The translations under genes and the position numbers were made by a program. From an uncultured Roseiflexaceae bacterium (GTDB lineage Bacteria > Chloroflexota > Chloroflexia > Chloroflexales > Roseiflexaceae): 11,784 bases of DNA. Below the pieces are notes generated by a model that was not told the origin of the DNA, did no database searches, and saw nothing but the letters and a program-made list of their open reading frames with translations. How positions within the stretch are numbered: position 1 is the stretch's first letter; every line of letters starts with the position of its first letter. The DNA lies in the NCBI GenBank assembly GCA_937988885.1, contig CALKHR010000160.1, positions 1 to 11,784 on the forward strand, given 5' to 3'. Shown one piece after another: positions 4,902-11,784 of the stretch.

Positions 4902-7367
4902 CTACGCCGATGGTGTGGCCCTGGCGCGTTGGCGCAGACTCCACGCGGCGCAGAGCAGCAGGCCCACGCTGGTGGCGAGGCTGAGCACGCCGCCGAACAG
5001 CAAGGCTCGTGGCCGATACTCGAACGTGATGCTGTGCTCGCCGCTGGGCAGATAGACGCCGCGCAACGCGTAGTTGGCGCGGTAGAGTTGAGCGGGCGCG
5101 CCGTCCACCGTCACGCGCCAATCCTCGTCGTAGGCGTCGGCCAGTACGAGTATGGCGGGCGCGTTGACGCTGGCCTGGATATCAACGCGGTTGGGCGAGT
5201 AGCTCACGCTGGGCGTTGGCTCCTCGGCGGTGGCGTGCGCGAGCGCGGGCGGCGCGCTGTCGAGGATGACGCTGGTCGCTGGGTTGAACTCGGCCTGGGC
5301 CAGCCGATCGAGTTGCGCGATGTCGTCGGGCAGGACTTCGGCTTGGTGCACCAGCCACGCGCGCGGCAGCACCTCGGGGTTGCGGTAGATCGTGCCCTCA
5401 TCGTCGCGCAGCACCAGTTCCAGCGGCGCGTACAGGTCGGCGTTCGGGCTGCCGGGCGGGAAGATGATGTACTCCACGTTCAGCATGTTGAGCAGCCGCC
5501 GCTGCTCGTAGGCGCTGGTGAAGTAGGCGCGGAAGCTGATGTCGCCCTCGCCAGTCTGTCGGTAGTCCTTGCCGTCGATCAGGCGGGCGAGGCGATTGTA
5601 GCGCGCCGAGTAGAGCGAGACGTAGCCGCGGATGTCCTCGATGCCGAAGGTGCTGTTGAGGTTGGGCGGCAGGGCCAGGTAGTCGCCGCCGAGGATGCGG
5701 AACGGCCCGGGCTGGCTCTGCAGAAACGCCATCTGGCTGGTGGGCGGGTAGATCAGGCTGTCGTCGTGGTTCGGGTAGGCGGCCAACGCCTGCTTCAGGT
5801 CGTCGGTCGGCTGCACGATGTCGCGGCTGACGCTGGTGTTGTAGGTGCCGCCGTTCCAGAGCAGGTCGATGAGCAGGACGCCGATCAGCGCGCCCATGCT
5901 GAGCGTGCGGGGCACGCGGCGGATGCACAGGGCGGCGACCGCCAGCAGCGCCGCCAACCCGAGCGCCAGCGCAATGCCGAGTTGCTGCTGGCGGATGAGC
6001 GTGATGTAGATGCCGTACTTCGATTCAGGCGTGAACAGTTGGATGTAGCGCAGGCCCCATACGGCCAGGAACAGCGCCACGGCGGCCAACAGGGCGCGGT
6101 TGAAGATCAAGGCGCGTCGGCTGGGATGCGCGAGTTGGGCGCGACTCAGCGCTTGGATGCCCATCCCTGCCAGGATGGCGATGGCGAAGCCCCACAGCAC
6201 GAACCAGCGCAGGTGATCCTCGAACTGGCGGTAGGGCGGCACCAGCCACATAAACAGTTGTAGCAACGGGCTGCTGACCGCCAGGCTGAAGCTGCCGACC
6301 GCCAGCAGGCCGAAGAAACTGCTCTGGCGGTGGCGCGAGAGCAGCAGGGCGATGACGGCCAGCAGCAAGGCGGCTAGGCCGGTGTAGGGCATCGGCACCT
6401 GTTGCAGGCGTGGCCCCCAGCCGACGGCGGCGGGGTCCTTGGGCGCGCCACCCAGCAGCGGCAGCACGGTGCGCAGCAGGTTGGTGAATTGGGCATCGGC
6501 GGAGCCGGGCGCAAACCCGAGGTCGGTGCGCTGGCCTTGGCTGGCGAGCGCGGCGGCGGGCAGCAGTTGCACGGCGCTGAGCGCCAGGGCGATTGCGATG
6601 GCGGCGCTGAAGCCGAGCGCGATCCTGCGGCGCTCGGGCCAGGCGTTGGCGGCCAGCAGGCGCGCCAGGGCGTAGCAGCCGACGCCGATGTAGATGTAGA
6701 AGGCGAGCTGGAAATGGCTGAGCACGGGCAGCCCCAGCACGAAGCCCGCCAGCGCCCAACTGCGCCAGCGCTGTTCCTGCACGGCCCGCTCGACGGCCCA
6801 GAAGCACCAGGGCAGCATGGCGGTCGCGCCAGTGTGGTGCGGGAATTGCAGCCAGGTGAGCAGATAGCCGTTGAACATGTAGCAGGTGGCCGCGAACAGC
6901 GACGCGCCCCGTCCGAGCGCGAGGCGTCGGGCGAACAGCCAGGTGCCGAATCCCGCCAGGATGACGTGCAGGTAGGCGTAGAGGCCGTAGGCGTAGAACA
7001 GCGGCACGATCAGGAACAGCACGCTGCTGGGGAAGAACAGGGCCAGTTGTCCATCGGCCAGCATCGGGTAGCCCGTCAGCACGCTCGGGTTCCACAGCGG
7101 CAGTTTGCCCTGTTTCAGCATCTCGTTTGCCAGTACGCGGCGCGGGTAGACCTGCTTGATCGGGTCGGTGCTGGTGGGGTTGTTGACGACGACGCGCTCG
7201 TAGGAGTAGCGCCAGGGATGCAGGTGCAGCAGTGCATCGACGGGCAGAAAGACTTCGCCGCGTAGGACGGGCCGCCATAGCAGCAGCAGGGCGAACAGGG
7301 CGAGCGTGCCGAGCGCGAGCAGGCTGGTGCGCAACGGCTGCGATTTCAAGCGTTTGAAATAGTGCAT
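4902..7367 (-). CDS. YfhO-family multi-pass membrane protein
   Basis: Large integral membrane protein of 821 residues, resembling the YfhO family (GT-C-like fold). In Bacillus, YfhO is implicated in adding sugars to cell-surface polymers; substrate and function here are unknown. After a short basic N-terminus (MHYFKRLKSQPLR) comes the first membrane segment, then the family region VFLPVDALLHLHPWRYSYE and LPLWNPSVLTGYPMLADGQL (about residues 95-115), which faces outside in GT-C proteins. About twelve further hydrophobic segments reach to about residue 500. A long soluble part follows, ending in a beta-rich stretch (LVLADAYDEDWRVTVDG, then LPSGEHSITFEYRPRA), and a final membrane segment with a basic tail. 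The ATG at 7367 has a weak AAGG site and an extended -10 promoter about 50 bp upstream. It is a single-gene unit, divergent from the tRNA gene. Family call good, function not. Confidence 0.85.
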   Translation of the reverse strand: MHYFKRLKSQPLRTSLLALGTLALFALLLLWRPVLRGEVFLPVDALLHLHPWRYSYERVVVNNPTSTDPIKQVYPRRVLANEMLKQGKLPLWNPSVLTGYPMLADGQLALFFPSSVLFLIVPLFYAYGLYAYLHVILAGFGTWLFARRLALGRGASLFAATCYMFNGYLLTWLQFPHHTGATAMLPWCFWAVERAVQEQRWRSWALAGFVLGLPVLSHFQLAFYIYIGVGCYALARLLAANAWPERRRIALGFSAAIAIALALSAVQLLPAAALASQGQRTDLGFAPGSADAQFTNLLRTVLPLLGGAPKDPAAVGWGPRLQQVPMPYTGLAALLLAVIALLLSRHRQSSFFGLLAVGSFSLAVSSPLLQLFMWLVPPYRQFEDHLRWFVLWGFAIAILAGMGIQALSRAQLAHPSRRALIFNRALLAAVALFLAVWGLRYIQLFTPESKYGIYITLIRQQQLGIALALGLAALLAVAALCIRRVPRTLSMGALIGVLLIDLLWNGGTYNTSVSRDIVQPTDDLKQALAAYPNHDDSLIYPPTSQMAFLQSQPGPFRILGGDYLALPPNLNSTFGIEDIRGYVSLYSARYNRLARLIDGKDYRQTGEGDISFRAYFTSAYEQRRLLNMLNVEYIIFPPGSPNADLYAPLELVLRDDEGTIYRNPEVLPRAWLVHQAEVLPDDIAQLDRLAQAEFNPATSVILDSAPPALAHATAEEPTPSVSYSPNRVDIQASVNAPAILVLADAYDEDWRVTVDGAPAQLYRANYALRGVYLPSGEHSITFEYRPRALLFGGVLSLATSVGLLLCAAWSLRQRARATPSA

Positions 7368-7396
7368 ATGTGTGGGCCTTAGCGGCTTTGAGTGTT

Positions 7397-7411
7397 CCCA
7401 ATGATGTTGGG
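7397..7411. promoter_or_regulatory. Inverted repeat CCCAA-N5-TTGGG in the YfhO-like gene leader
   Basis: A perfect 5-bp inverted repeat sits just downstream of the predicted leftward -10 box and overlaps the expected transcription start. It could be a small operator or a leader hairpin. It is too short to be conclusive. Confidence 0.3.
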
Positions 7412-7413
7412 CG

Positions 7414-7422
7414 ATTATACCA
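7414..7422 (-). promoter_or_regulatory. Extended -10 promoter of the YfhO-like gene
   Basis: The minus strand reads TGGTATAAT, a perfect TATAAT with the TGn extension. No good -35 box is seen 16-18 nt upstream, as expected for extended -10 promoters. The predicted start near 7407 gives a leader of about 40 nt to the ATG at 7367. Confidence 0.6.
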
Positions 7423-7465
7423 CAGCAGGCCTCGGCACGGGCTTTTTGGCGTTGGCATGCGCAAC

Positions 7466-7494
7466 TTGCACGTTCTGCGGTCTTATGCTATTAT
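7466..7494 (+). promoter_or_regulatory. Sigma-70-type promoter of the tRNA gene
   Basis: TTGCAC (7466-7471) and TATTAT (7489-7494) are separated by exactly 17 nt. The expected start near 7501 leaves about 15 nt of 5' leader, to be removed by RNase P. Confidence 0.65.
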
Positions 7495-7516
7495 TACGCA
7501 CGTCGACGAGACACCC

Positions 7517-7593
7517 GGGCGATTAGCTCAGTTGGCTAGAGCGCATCCTTCACACGGATGAGGTCACTGGTTCGAGTCCAGTATCGCCCACCA
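7517..7593 (+). tRNA. tRNA-Val (anticodon CAC)
   Basis: A full 77-nt cloverleaf can be drawn. The acceptor stem GGGCGAT/ATCGCCC has seven perfect pairs. The D arm is GCTC-AGTTGGCTA-GAGC, and the anticodon stem CATCC/GGATG holds the loop TTCACAC with CAC at 7551-7553. The variable loop is AGGTC and the T arm ACTGG-TTCGAGT-CCAGT, with A as discriminator base. The 3' CCA (7591-7593) is encoded. It reads the valine codon GUG. It stands alone between its own promoter and terminator. Confidence 0.97.
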
Positions 7594-7600
7594 ACGTTAG

Positions 7601-7629
7601 CCGGTACGCGATCCGCGTATCGGTTTTTT
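7601..7629 (+). terminator. Rho-independent terminator of the tRNA gene
   Basis: CCGGTACGCG-ATC-CGCGTATCGG forms a 10-bp stem with one G-U pair and a 3-nt loop, followed directly by six T. It starts 7 nt after the CCA end of the tRNA and isolates it from the downstream membrane-protein gene. Confidence 0.92.
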
Positions 7630-7709
7630 GTTGCCCTTTGCAACAATTCCCCATCCTGCTACGTCCCACTGTCACGATTGCGATATGTTGAGCATATTGT
7701 GAGTTGATA

Positions 7710-8492
7710 ATGATCGAATCTTTCTTCTCTGGCCTGGTCTACCCGTTCCGCGCTTTTGCGATGCTGATGGTGACGCCCCGTTTGTGGAAGTATGTGCTCA
7801 TCCCGATTGTGTTGAACATCATTCTGGGTGTGACCGTCTACGCCGCGCTGGTGTTCGCAGGGTTCGGCGCTATCGACAACCTTGTGGGGGGATTGCAGGG
7901 TTGGGCGACGTTCGTGACCTGGCTGCTGCGGATCGTTTTGGTGATCGGCTTGTTCCTGGCGACGGGCTTTGTGTTGGTGCGTTTGGGCGTGATCCTCGGC
8001 TCGCCCTGGTACTCGCAGCTGTCGAGCCAGTTGGAGCAGCAGTTAACGGGCCAAGTGCCGCCGCCCGATCCTGAGGGTTGGCAGGCTACGCTGCAGATTG
8101 CGCTGCGCGACATTTGGCGGACGCTCGGCTTTGAGTTGAAGAAGTTGCTGGTGTTTCTGCCGCCGGGCTTGGTGCTGCTGGTGCTGAACTTCGTGCCGGG
8201 CGCGGGTCAGGTGATCGCCGTGGTGGGCACCGTGATTATCGGTGTGCTGGTATCGTGCCTCGACTTTTTCGATGCGCCGTTGGAGCGCCGCCTGCTCGGC
8301 TTTCGCCAAAAGTTCAGCTTTATCCGTCACACGATGCCCGCGAGCCTGGGTTTTGGGTTGGTCTGCTTTGGCTTGGTGAGCATCCCATTCGTGAACCTGC
8401 TGTCCATCCCGATCTGCGTGACGGCGGGCACGCTGTTCTTCTGCAACCACCTGCCGGAGTTGGCGAAGGTGGTGAATCGCACCAACGCCTAG
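7710..8492 (+). CDS. EI24 / CysZ-like integral membrane protein
   Basis: About 260-residue multi-pass membrane protein resembling the EI24 domain (Pfam EI24, which includes E. coli CysZ, a sulfate permease linked to cysteine synthesis). It opens with FFSGLVYPFRAFAMLMVTPRLWKY, typical of the family N-terminus. Hydrophobic segments lie at about 28-55, 68-95, 144-186 (long, possibly two re-entrant or crossing helices) and 213-244. Near residue 180 is the family-like SCLDFFDAPLERR. ATG at 7710 is preferred over the TTG at 7704; the only ribosome-binding hint is a weak GAG 6 nt upstream. No cysteine or sulfate gene is nearby, so transport of sulfate is not supported by context. Its TAG overlaps the convergent fdhD stop. 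Family fairly sure, function open. Confidence 0.8.
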   Translation: MIESFFSGLVYPFRAFAMLMVTPRLWKYVLIPIVLNIILGVTVYAALVFAGFGAIDNLVGGLQGWATFVTWLLRIVLVIGLFLATGFVLVRLGVILGSPWYSQLSSQLEQQLTGQVPPPDPEGWQATLQIALRDIWRTLGFELKKLLVFLPPGLVLLVLNFVPGAGQVIAVVGTVIIGVLVSCLDFFDAPLERRLLGFRQKFSFIRHTMPASLGFGLVCFGLVSIPFVNLLSIPICVTAGTLFFCNHLPELAKVVNRTNA

Positions 8493-9331
8493 TCGATCAG
8501 GCGGGCGGCTCCGGCGTAGACGTTGTAGCGTTCGCCCCGTAGGAAGCCGACCAACGTGATATTGAAGCGCTGTGCCAGCGCGACTGCCAAACTGCTGGGG
8601 GCCGAAACCCCGCAGACGATCGGTAGTCCGGCGGCCAGCGCTTTTTGCATGATCTCGAAACTGGTGCGCCCGCTCACCAACAGGATATGCTGATTGAGCG
8701 GCAGCAAATCCTGCATCAGCGCCCAGCCGATCAGCTTATCGACGGCGTTGTGTCGCCCGACATCTTCGCGTACGGTGAGCAGCGCGCCGTTGCGGTCGAA
8801 CAGGGCCGCGCCGTGCAGGCCGCCGGTGGCGGCGAACAGGGTTTGGTTGGTGCGCAGCAGGTCGGGCAGCGCGAACAGCAGCTCGCTGTTAATCTGCGGC
8901 TCGGCGGGGAGCACCGCACAACTGCGCAGTTCGAGGGCGTCGAGGCTGGCTTTGCCGCACACGCCGCAGGCGCTGCTGGTGACGAAGTGGCGGTCGAGCG
9001 AGGCGAGGTCGGGCAGCGTGGGGCGGCGCAGCGCCACAGTGACGATGTTGTAGCGCTGCTCGATATCGATGTCGGCCCGTACGCAGTAGTTGATGCGCTC
9101 GATCTCGTCGCGCTCGCTGATCACGCCCTCTCCCAACAGAAACCCCGCCGCTAGCTCGAAATCGGCGCCGGGCGTGCGCATGGTGATGGCCACGGTGCGC
9201 TGCTGCCCTCCTGCAGTCACGCGGACCTCCAGCGGCTCCTCGGTGGCGAGGTGGTCGCGCTGTTGGCGGCGCTTGCCTCGCTCGACGACGACCACCTGGG
9301 CGCGGGTTTTACTGGCGGGACGAACGGTCAT
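8489..9331 (-). CDS. fdhD: FdhD, formate dehydrogenase accessory sulfurtransferase
   Basis: Cytoplasmic maturation factor. In E. coli FdhD passes sulfur from the cysteine desulfurase IscS to the bis-MGD molybdenum cofactor, so that formate dehydrogenases gain their essential sulfido ligand. The 280-residue length is typical. The catalytic loop SSACGVCG is intact, with Cys122 and Cys125. Other family regions are TPGADFELAAGFLLGEGVI (about 53-71), EDVGRHNAVDKLIGWAL, and LVSGRTSFEIMQKALAAGLP with IVCGVSAPSSLAV. The basic N-terminal 25 residues are not conserved in character. The start overlaps the stop of the upstream oxidoreductase in ATGA (9328-9331), so it is translationally coupled; no separate promoter is needed. 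The adjacent YdeP-type enzyme is its obvious client. Confidence 0.96.
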   Translation of the reverse strand: MTVRPASKTRAQVVVVERGKRRQQRDHLATEEPLEVRVTAGGQQRTVAITMRTPGADFELAAGFLLGEGVISERDEIERINYCVRADIDIEQRYNIVTVALRRPTLPDLASLDRHFVTSSACGVCGKASLDALELRSCAVLPAEPQINSELLFALPDLLRTNQTLFAATGGLHGAALFDRNGALLTVREDVGRHNAVDKLIGWALMQDLLPLNQHILLVSGRTSFEIMQKALAAGLPIVCGVSAPSSLAVALAQRFNITLVGFLRGERYNVYAGAARLID

Positions 9332-11589
9332 GGCGCGCCTACTGTCTGCTGTTCGGCGTGCTGGCCCACTTCGAGCCAGACGAGCGCGTTGTAATCGGGG
9401 ATGCCAGCCTGGGGCGAGCGACGGTCGCGGCGCAGCAGCACGTTACCCTCGGGCCAGTGGACCTGTATATTGCCGGGCTTGATCGGCGCGATAAAGACGC
9501 GGCCCTGGAACTGGCCCAACTCGTTGCGCAGTGTGATCGGGTCGCCGTCGCGCAGGCCGTGCTGCCTGGCGTCGTCGGCGTTCATAAACACCGCATCGCG
9601 CTTCGCGCCGGTGATCATATCCTTCTGCTCCTGCACCATACTGTTGAACTGCTTGCCGCGCCGCGTGGTGACGCGAAACGCTCCTTGCGGCAGGCTGTCT
9701 TGGGGCAGCGCCACCGTGCTGAAGTGCGCTTTGCCGTCCTTGGTGGGGAAGTTCCAATCGGCGCACAGATGCGGCCCGCCGTACTGGAACTGGTCGCCCG
9801 CCTTGGTGAGATACTGAATCCCGTCGTAGAACGGCACGATACGGGCGATCTCGCGGCGGATGGCGGCGGTATTGGCGAAGGTGAGCTTATCGACCAGATC
9901 GGGGCGCACGCGTCGTGCGATGTCGAGGAACACATCGATCTCGGGTCGCGCCTCGCCGATGCGGCGTCCGGGGATCTCGGGGCTGAAGATCACGCGCCGC
10001 TCGGTGCTGGTCTCGGTGACGCCGCCCGGGATCTCGTAGCGCGTGGTGGCGGGCAGCAACAGCACGGTGTCGGCGGGGTCGAGCAGCATTTGGTGGGTGA
10101 GCACAATATCCATATGCACCCGCAGCGGCACCCGTTCGAGCGCATCCTGAACGTAATCGGGTTCCGGTAGCACTTCGAGGAAGTTGCCACCGACCGAGAA
10201 TAGCAGGTCGAGTTGGCCCGCGTAGGCCGCGTCGATCATCCGGGGCGCGATCATGCCGGGCTTGTCATCGACATGGAAGCCCCATTGCTCGCTGAGTTCT
10301 GCGGCTTTCTCGGCGTTGATCGGCACGCCGCCGGGCAGCGCCGTAGCGTAGGCGCCCATCTCGGCACCACCCTGCACGCCAGAGTGCCCACGGATCGGCA
10401 TCACGCCGCAGCCCTCGCGCCCCACAAAGCCCTTGGTCAGCGCCAGATTGATGATCGCGCGCACGGCATCCTCGCCCGTGACGTGCTGGGTGATGCCCAT
10501 GCTCCACACGAACACGGCACGCTTGGCGTTGCCGATCATATGGGCGAACGCGGCCATCTCGGCGCGGCTGCTGCCCGATTGCGCCTCCAGCGTCTCCCAG
10601 GGCTGCTGCGCCAAGCTCGCGGCGAGTTCCTGGAAGCCCATCGTGTGCTGGCCGATAAAGCGCCAATCGAGCAGGTTATCGGCGATCATCTGCTTGAGCG
10701 TGCCGTTGATGAAGGCGATGTCGCCGCCCTGGTTGATCAGGAAGAAGCGATCGGTGATCACGGTGCCGAACAGGGCGCTCTCGATGTTGGAGGGCACCCA
10801 ATAGCGCTCCATGCCCGGCTCACGGTAGCTGTTGACGGTGGCGACTTTGACCCCAGCCTTTTTGGCGTAGTGCAGGTACTTGGTGGTGACGGGCTGGTTG
10901 TTGGCGGGGTTCGCGCCGAAGAAGACGATCAGATCGCTCTTGATCCAATCGGTGTACGAGCAGGTGGTGGCGCCAACGCCCAACCCATCCTTCAGCGCGA
11001 CCGTGCTGGGCGAATGGCAGATGCGGGCGGCGTTGTCGATGTTGTTGGTGCCCATCGCGCGTACGGCCTTTTGGGCGACGTAGTACGCCTCGTTGGGCAT
11101 GCCTCGGCTGGTGAGGTAGAAGGCGAGCCGTTCCGGCGTGCTGGACTGGATGCGCTTGCTGATCAGATCCAGCGCCACATCCCACTCGATGCGGCGGAAA
11201 CCCGCGTCGCCTCGCAGCCGCAGCATCGGGTAGGGCAGCCGCCCCAGTTCGCGCAGTTCGGCGCTGGTACGCTGTTTGAGGCCGCTCACATCGGCGAGCA
11301 ACTTGGGATCGAAGGCTGGCATGGTATTGAGGCGTAGCAGCCGCAAGCGGATGTTGCACAGATGCACGCCATCGAGCGTCCAATCGTGCATGCCCGTGGT
11401 GCCGAGCGCGCAGCCATCGCAGACGCCCTGGGTGAGGATGCGCCAGGCGTAGGGCAATTGGTCGCGGTTCTCGACGAGCGCCTTCCAAAGCTCTGCATAA
11501 TTGTTTGGGTGCTGTTCGCCGATACCGAATGGCTTGAGACTGGCCCAGTAATGCGGAATCAGCGAGCGGGACGACGGTTTCTGTGCCAT
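9328..11589 (-). CDS. FdhF/YdeP-family molybdopterin oxidoreductase
   Basis: Cytoplasmic formate dehydrogenase-like enzyme of 753 residues in the YdeP branch of the DMSO-reductase superfamily, expected to bind bis-MGD molybdenum and one iron-sulfur cluster. No signal peptide is seen. Cys57, Cys60 and Cys78 (CDGC-x17-C) match the three-cysteine N-terminal pattern of YdeP. Cys191 in NAARICHSPST aligns with the selenocysteine ligand of E. coli FdhF, so this is the cysteine version. RGHSGVQGGAEMG (about 405-417) and the C-terminal cofactor-binding domain (HWPEGNVLLRRDRRSPQAGIP) also match YdeP. The ATG at 11589 has GGAG (complement of 11597-11600) 7 nt upstream. It forms an operon with fdhD. Formate is the presumed substrate by homology. 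YdeP of E. coli is tied to acid resistance, and no partner diaphorase is present here, so the true electron acceptor is unknown. Confidence 0.93.
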   Translation of the reverse strand: MAQKPSSRSLIPHYWASLKPFGIGEQHPNNYAELWKALVENRDQLPYAWRILTQGVCDGCALGTTGMHDWTLDGVHLCNIRLRLLRLNTMPAFDPKLLADVSGLKQRTSAELRELGRLPYPMLRLRGDAGFRRIEWDVALDLISKRIQSSTPERLAFYLTSRGMPNEAYYVAQKAVRAMGTNNIDNAARICHSPSTVALKDGLGVGATTCSYTDWIKSDLIVFFGANPANNQPVTTKYLHYAKKAGVKVATVNSYREPGMERYWVPSNIESALFGTVITDRFFLINQGGDIAFINGTLKQMIADNLLDWRFIGQHTMGFQELAASLAQQPWETLEAQSGSSRAEMAAFAHMIGNAKRAVFVWSMGITQHVTGEDAVRAIINLALTKGFVGREGCGVMPIRGHSGVQGGAEMGAYATALPGGVPINAEKAAELSEQWGFHVDDKPGMIAPRMIDAAYAGQLDLLFSVGGNFLEVLPEPDYVQDALERVPLRVHMDIVLTHQMLLDPADTVLLLPATTRYEIPGGVTETSTERRVIFSPEIPGRRIGEARPEIDVFLDIARRVRPDLVDKLTFANTAAIRREIARIVPFYDGIQYLTKAGDQFQYGGPHLCADWNFPTKDGKAHFSTVALPQDSLPQGAFRVTTRRGKQFNSMVQEQKDMITGAKRDAVFMNADDARQHGLRDGDPITLRNELGQFQGRVFIAPIKPGNIQVHWPEGNVLLRRDRRSPQAGIPDYNALVWLEVGQHAEQQTVGAP

Positions 11590-11784
11590 GTTCTAGCTCC
11601 ACTCATCTACGAGTTTTTATCTTGCTACTGCGCAATGATGTGTACCGCGATGTTCGCAAAGCGGTGTATCAGTCTGTGTGTCAACGACTGCCAGCTAAAG
11701 CAGGCAGCTTGCCCTCATCGCCTGCAATGGACGACAGGGCTTCAGGGCCGGTTGACAGCGGCCCACTGAGCCGTAGCGCAGTAT
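11590..11784 (-). other. Hairpin-rich leader or upstream region of the oxidoreductase operon
   Basis: On the minus strand several hairpins follow one another: GGGCCG/CGGCCC (11764-11759 with 11750-11745, perfect 6 bp), GCCCT/AGGGC (near 11740-11710), CTGCC/GGCAG (near 11707-11687), and ACCGC/GCGGT (near 11665-11644). The region could be a structured leader RNA, or the edge of a neighbouring gene beyond the window: reading frames on both strands run off the right end without a recognisable product. No riboswitch consensus could be matched by eye. Confidence 0.3.

Noticed and set aside
7517..7703. tRNA gene as an integration site
   Set aside because: No integrase and no second copy of the tRNA 3' end were found within the window; the downstream sequence is an ordinary terminator.
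11590..11784. Moco riboswitch upstream of the molybdoenzyme gene
   Set aside because: The hairpins are suggestive, but I could not match the conserved core of the motif by eye; left as an unidentified leader.

Overview
The window looks like chromosomal DNA of a GC-rich bacterium. The best guess is the phylum Chloroflexota, class Chloroflexia (Roseiflexus/Kouleothrix/Chloroflexus-like). That guess rests on two things seen here: an XRE-type HTH fused to an NB-ARC-like ATPase, with a 'TYRKIEYG..PSRAFAERVA' recognition region of the kind common in that class, and a large YfhO-type membrane protein. It is inference from family resemblance, not a computed assignment.

Left part (1-4600). Two tandem copies of a ~100-bp structured palindromic repeat open the window. 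They are followed by a leftward DHA2-like MFS efflux transporter (start at 1630) and, diverging from it across a 325-bp promoter region, a rightward XRE/NB-ARC regulator (1956-3200). The regulator ends at a TAG just where the TPR half of such proteins should begin. The same frame continues past the stop with a recognisable TPR-region remnant, and two NB-ARC residues are non-canonical, so it appears truncated and possibly decaying. A leftward LacI-family repressor (3337-4359) converges on it. A third copy of the palindromic repeat, inverted relative to the first two, lies upstream of the LacI gene, so repeat copies bracket this three-gene segment.

Middle part (4600-8500). After about 300 bp of unexplained DNA comes a leftward 821-residue YfhO-family multi-pass membrane protein with an extended -10 promoter. 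Diverging from it is a tRNA-Val (anticodon CAC) with a clean sigma-70 promoter, an encoded CCA and a textbook intrinsic terminator. Next is a rightward EI24/CysZ-like membrane protein, whose stop codon interlocks with that of the next, convergent gene in a CTAG.

Right part (8489-11784). A leftward two-gene operon encodes a YdeP-type molybdopterin (formate dehydrogenase-like) oxidoreductase followed by FdhD, the sulfurtransferase that matures such enzymes. The two genes are coupled by an ATGA overlap. The 195 bp upstream of the operon up to the window edge are unusually rich in hairpin-forming sequence and are not identified.

Most of the window is ordinary. The observations with most substance are the covarying, terminator-like palindromic repeat family and the nonsense-truncated regulator. 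No clearly new multi-gene system was found.
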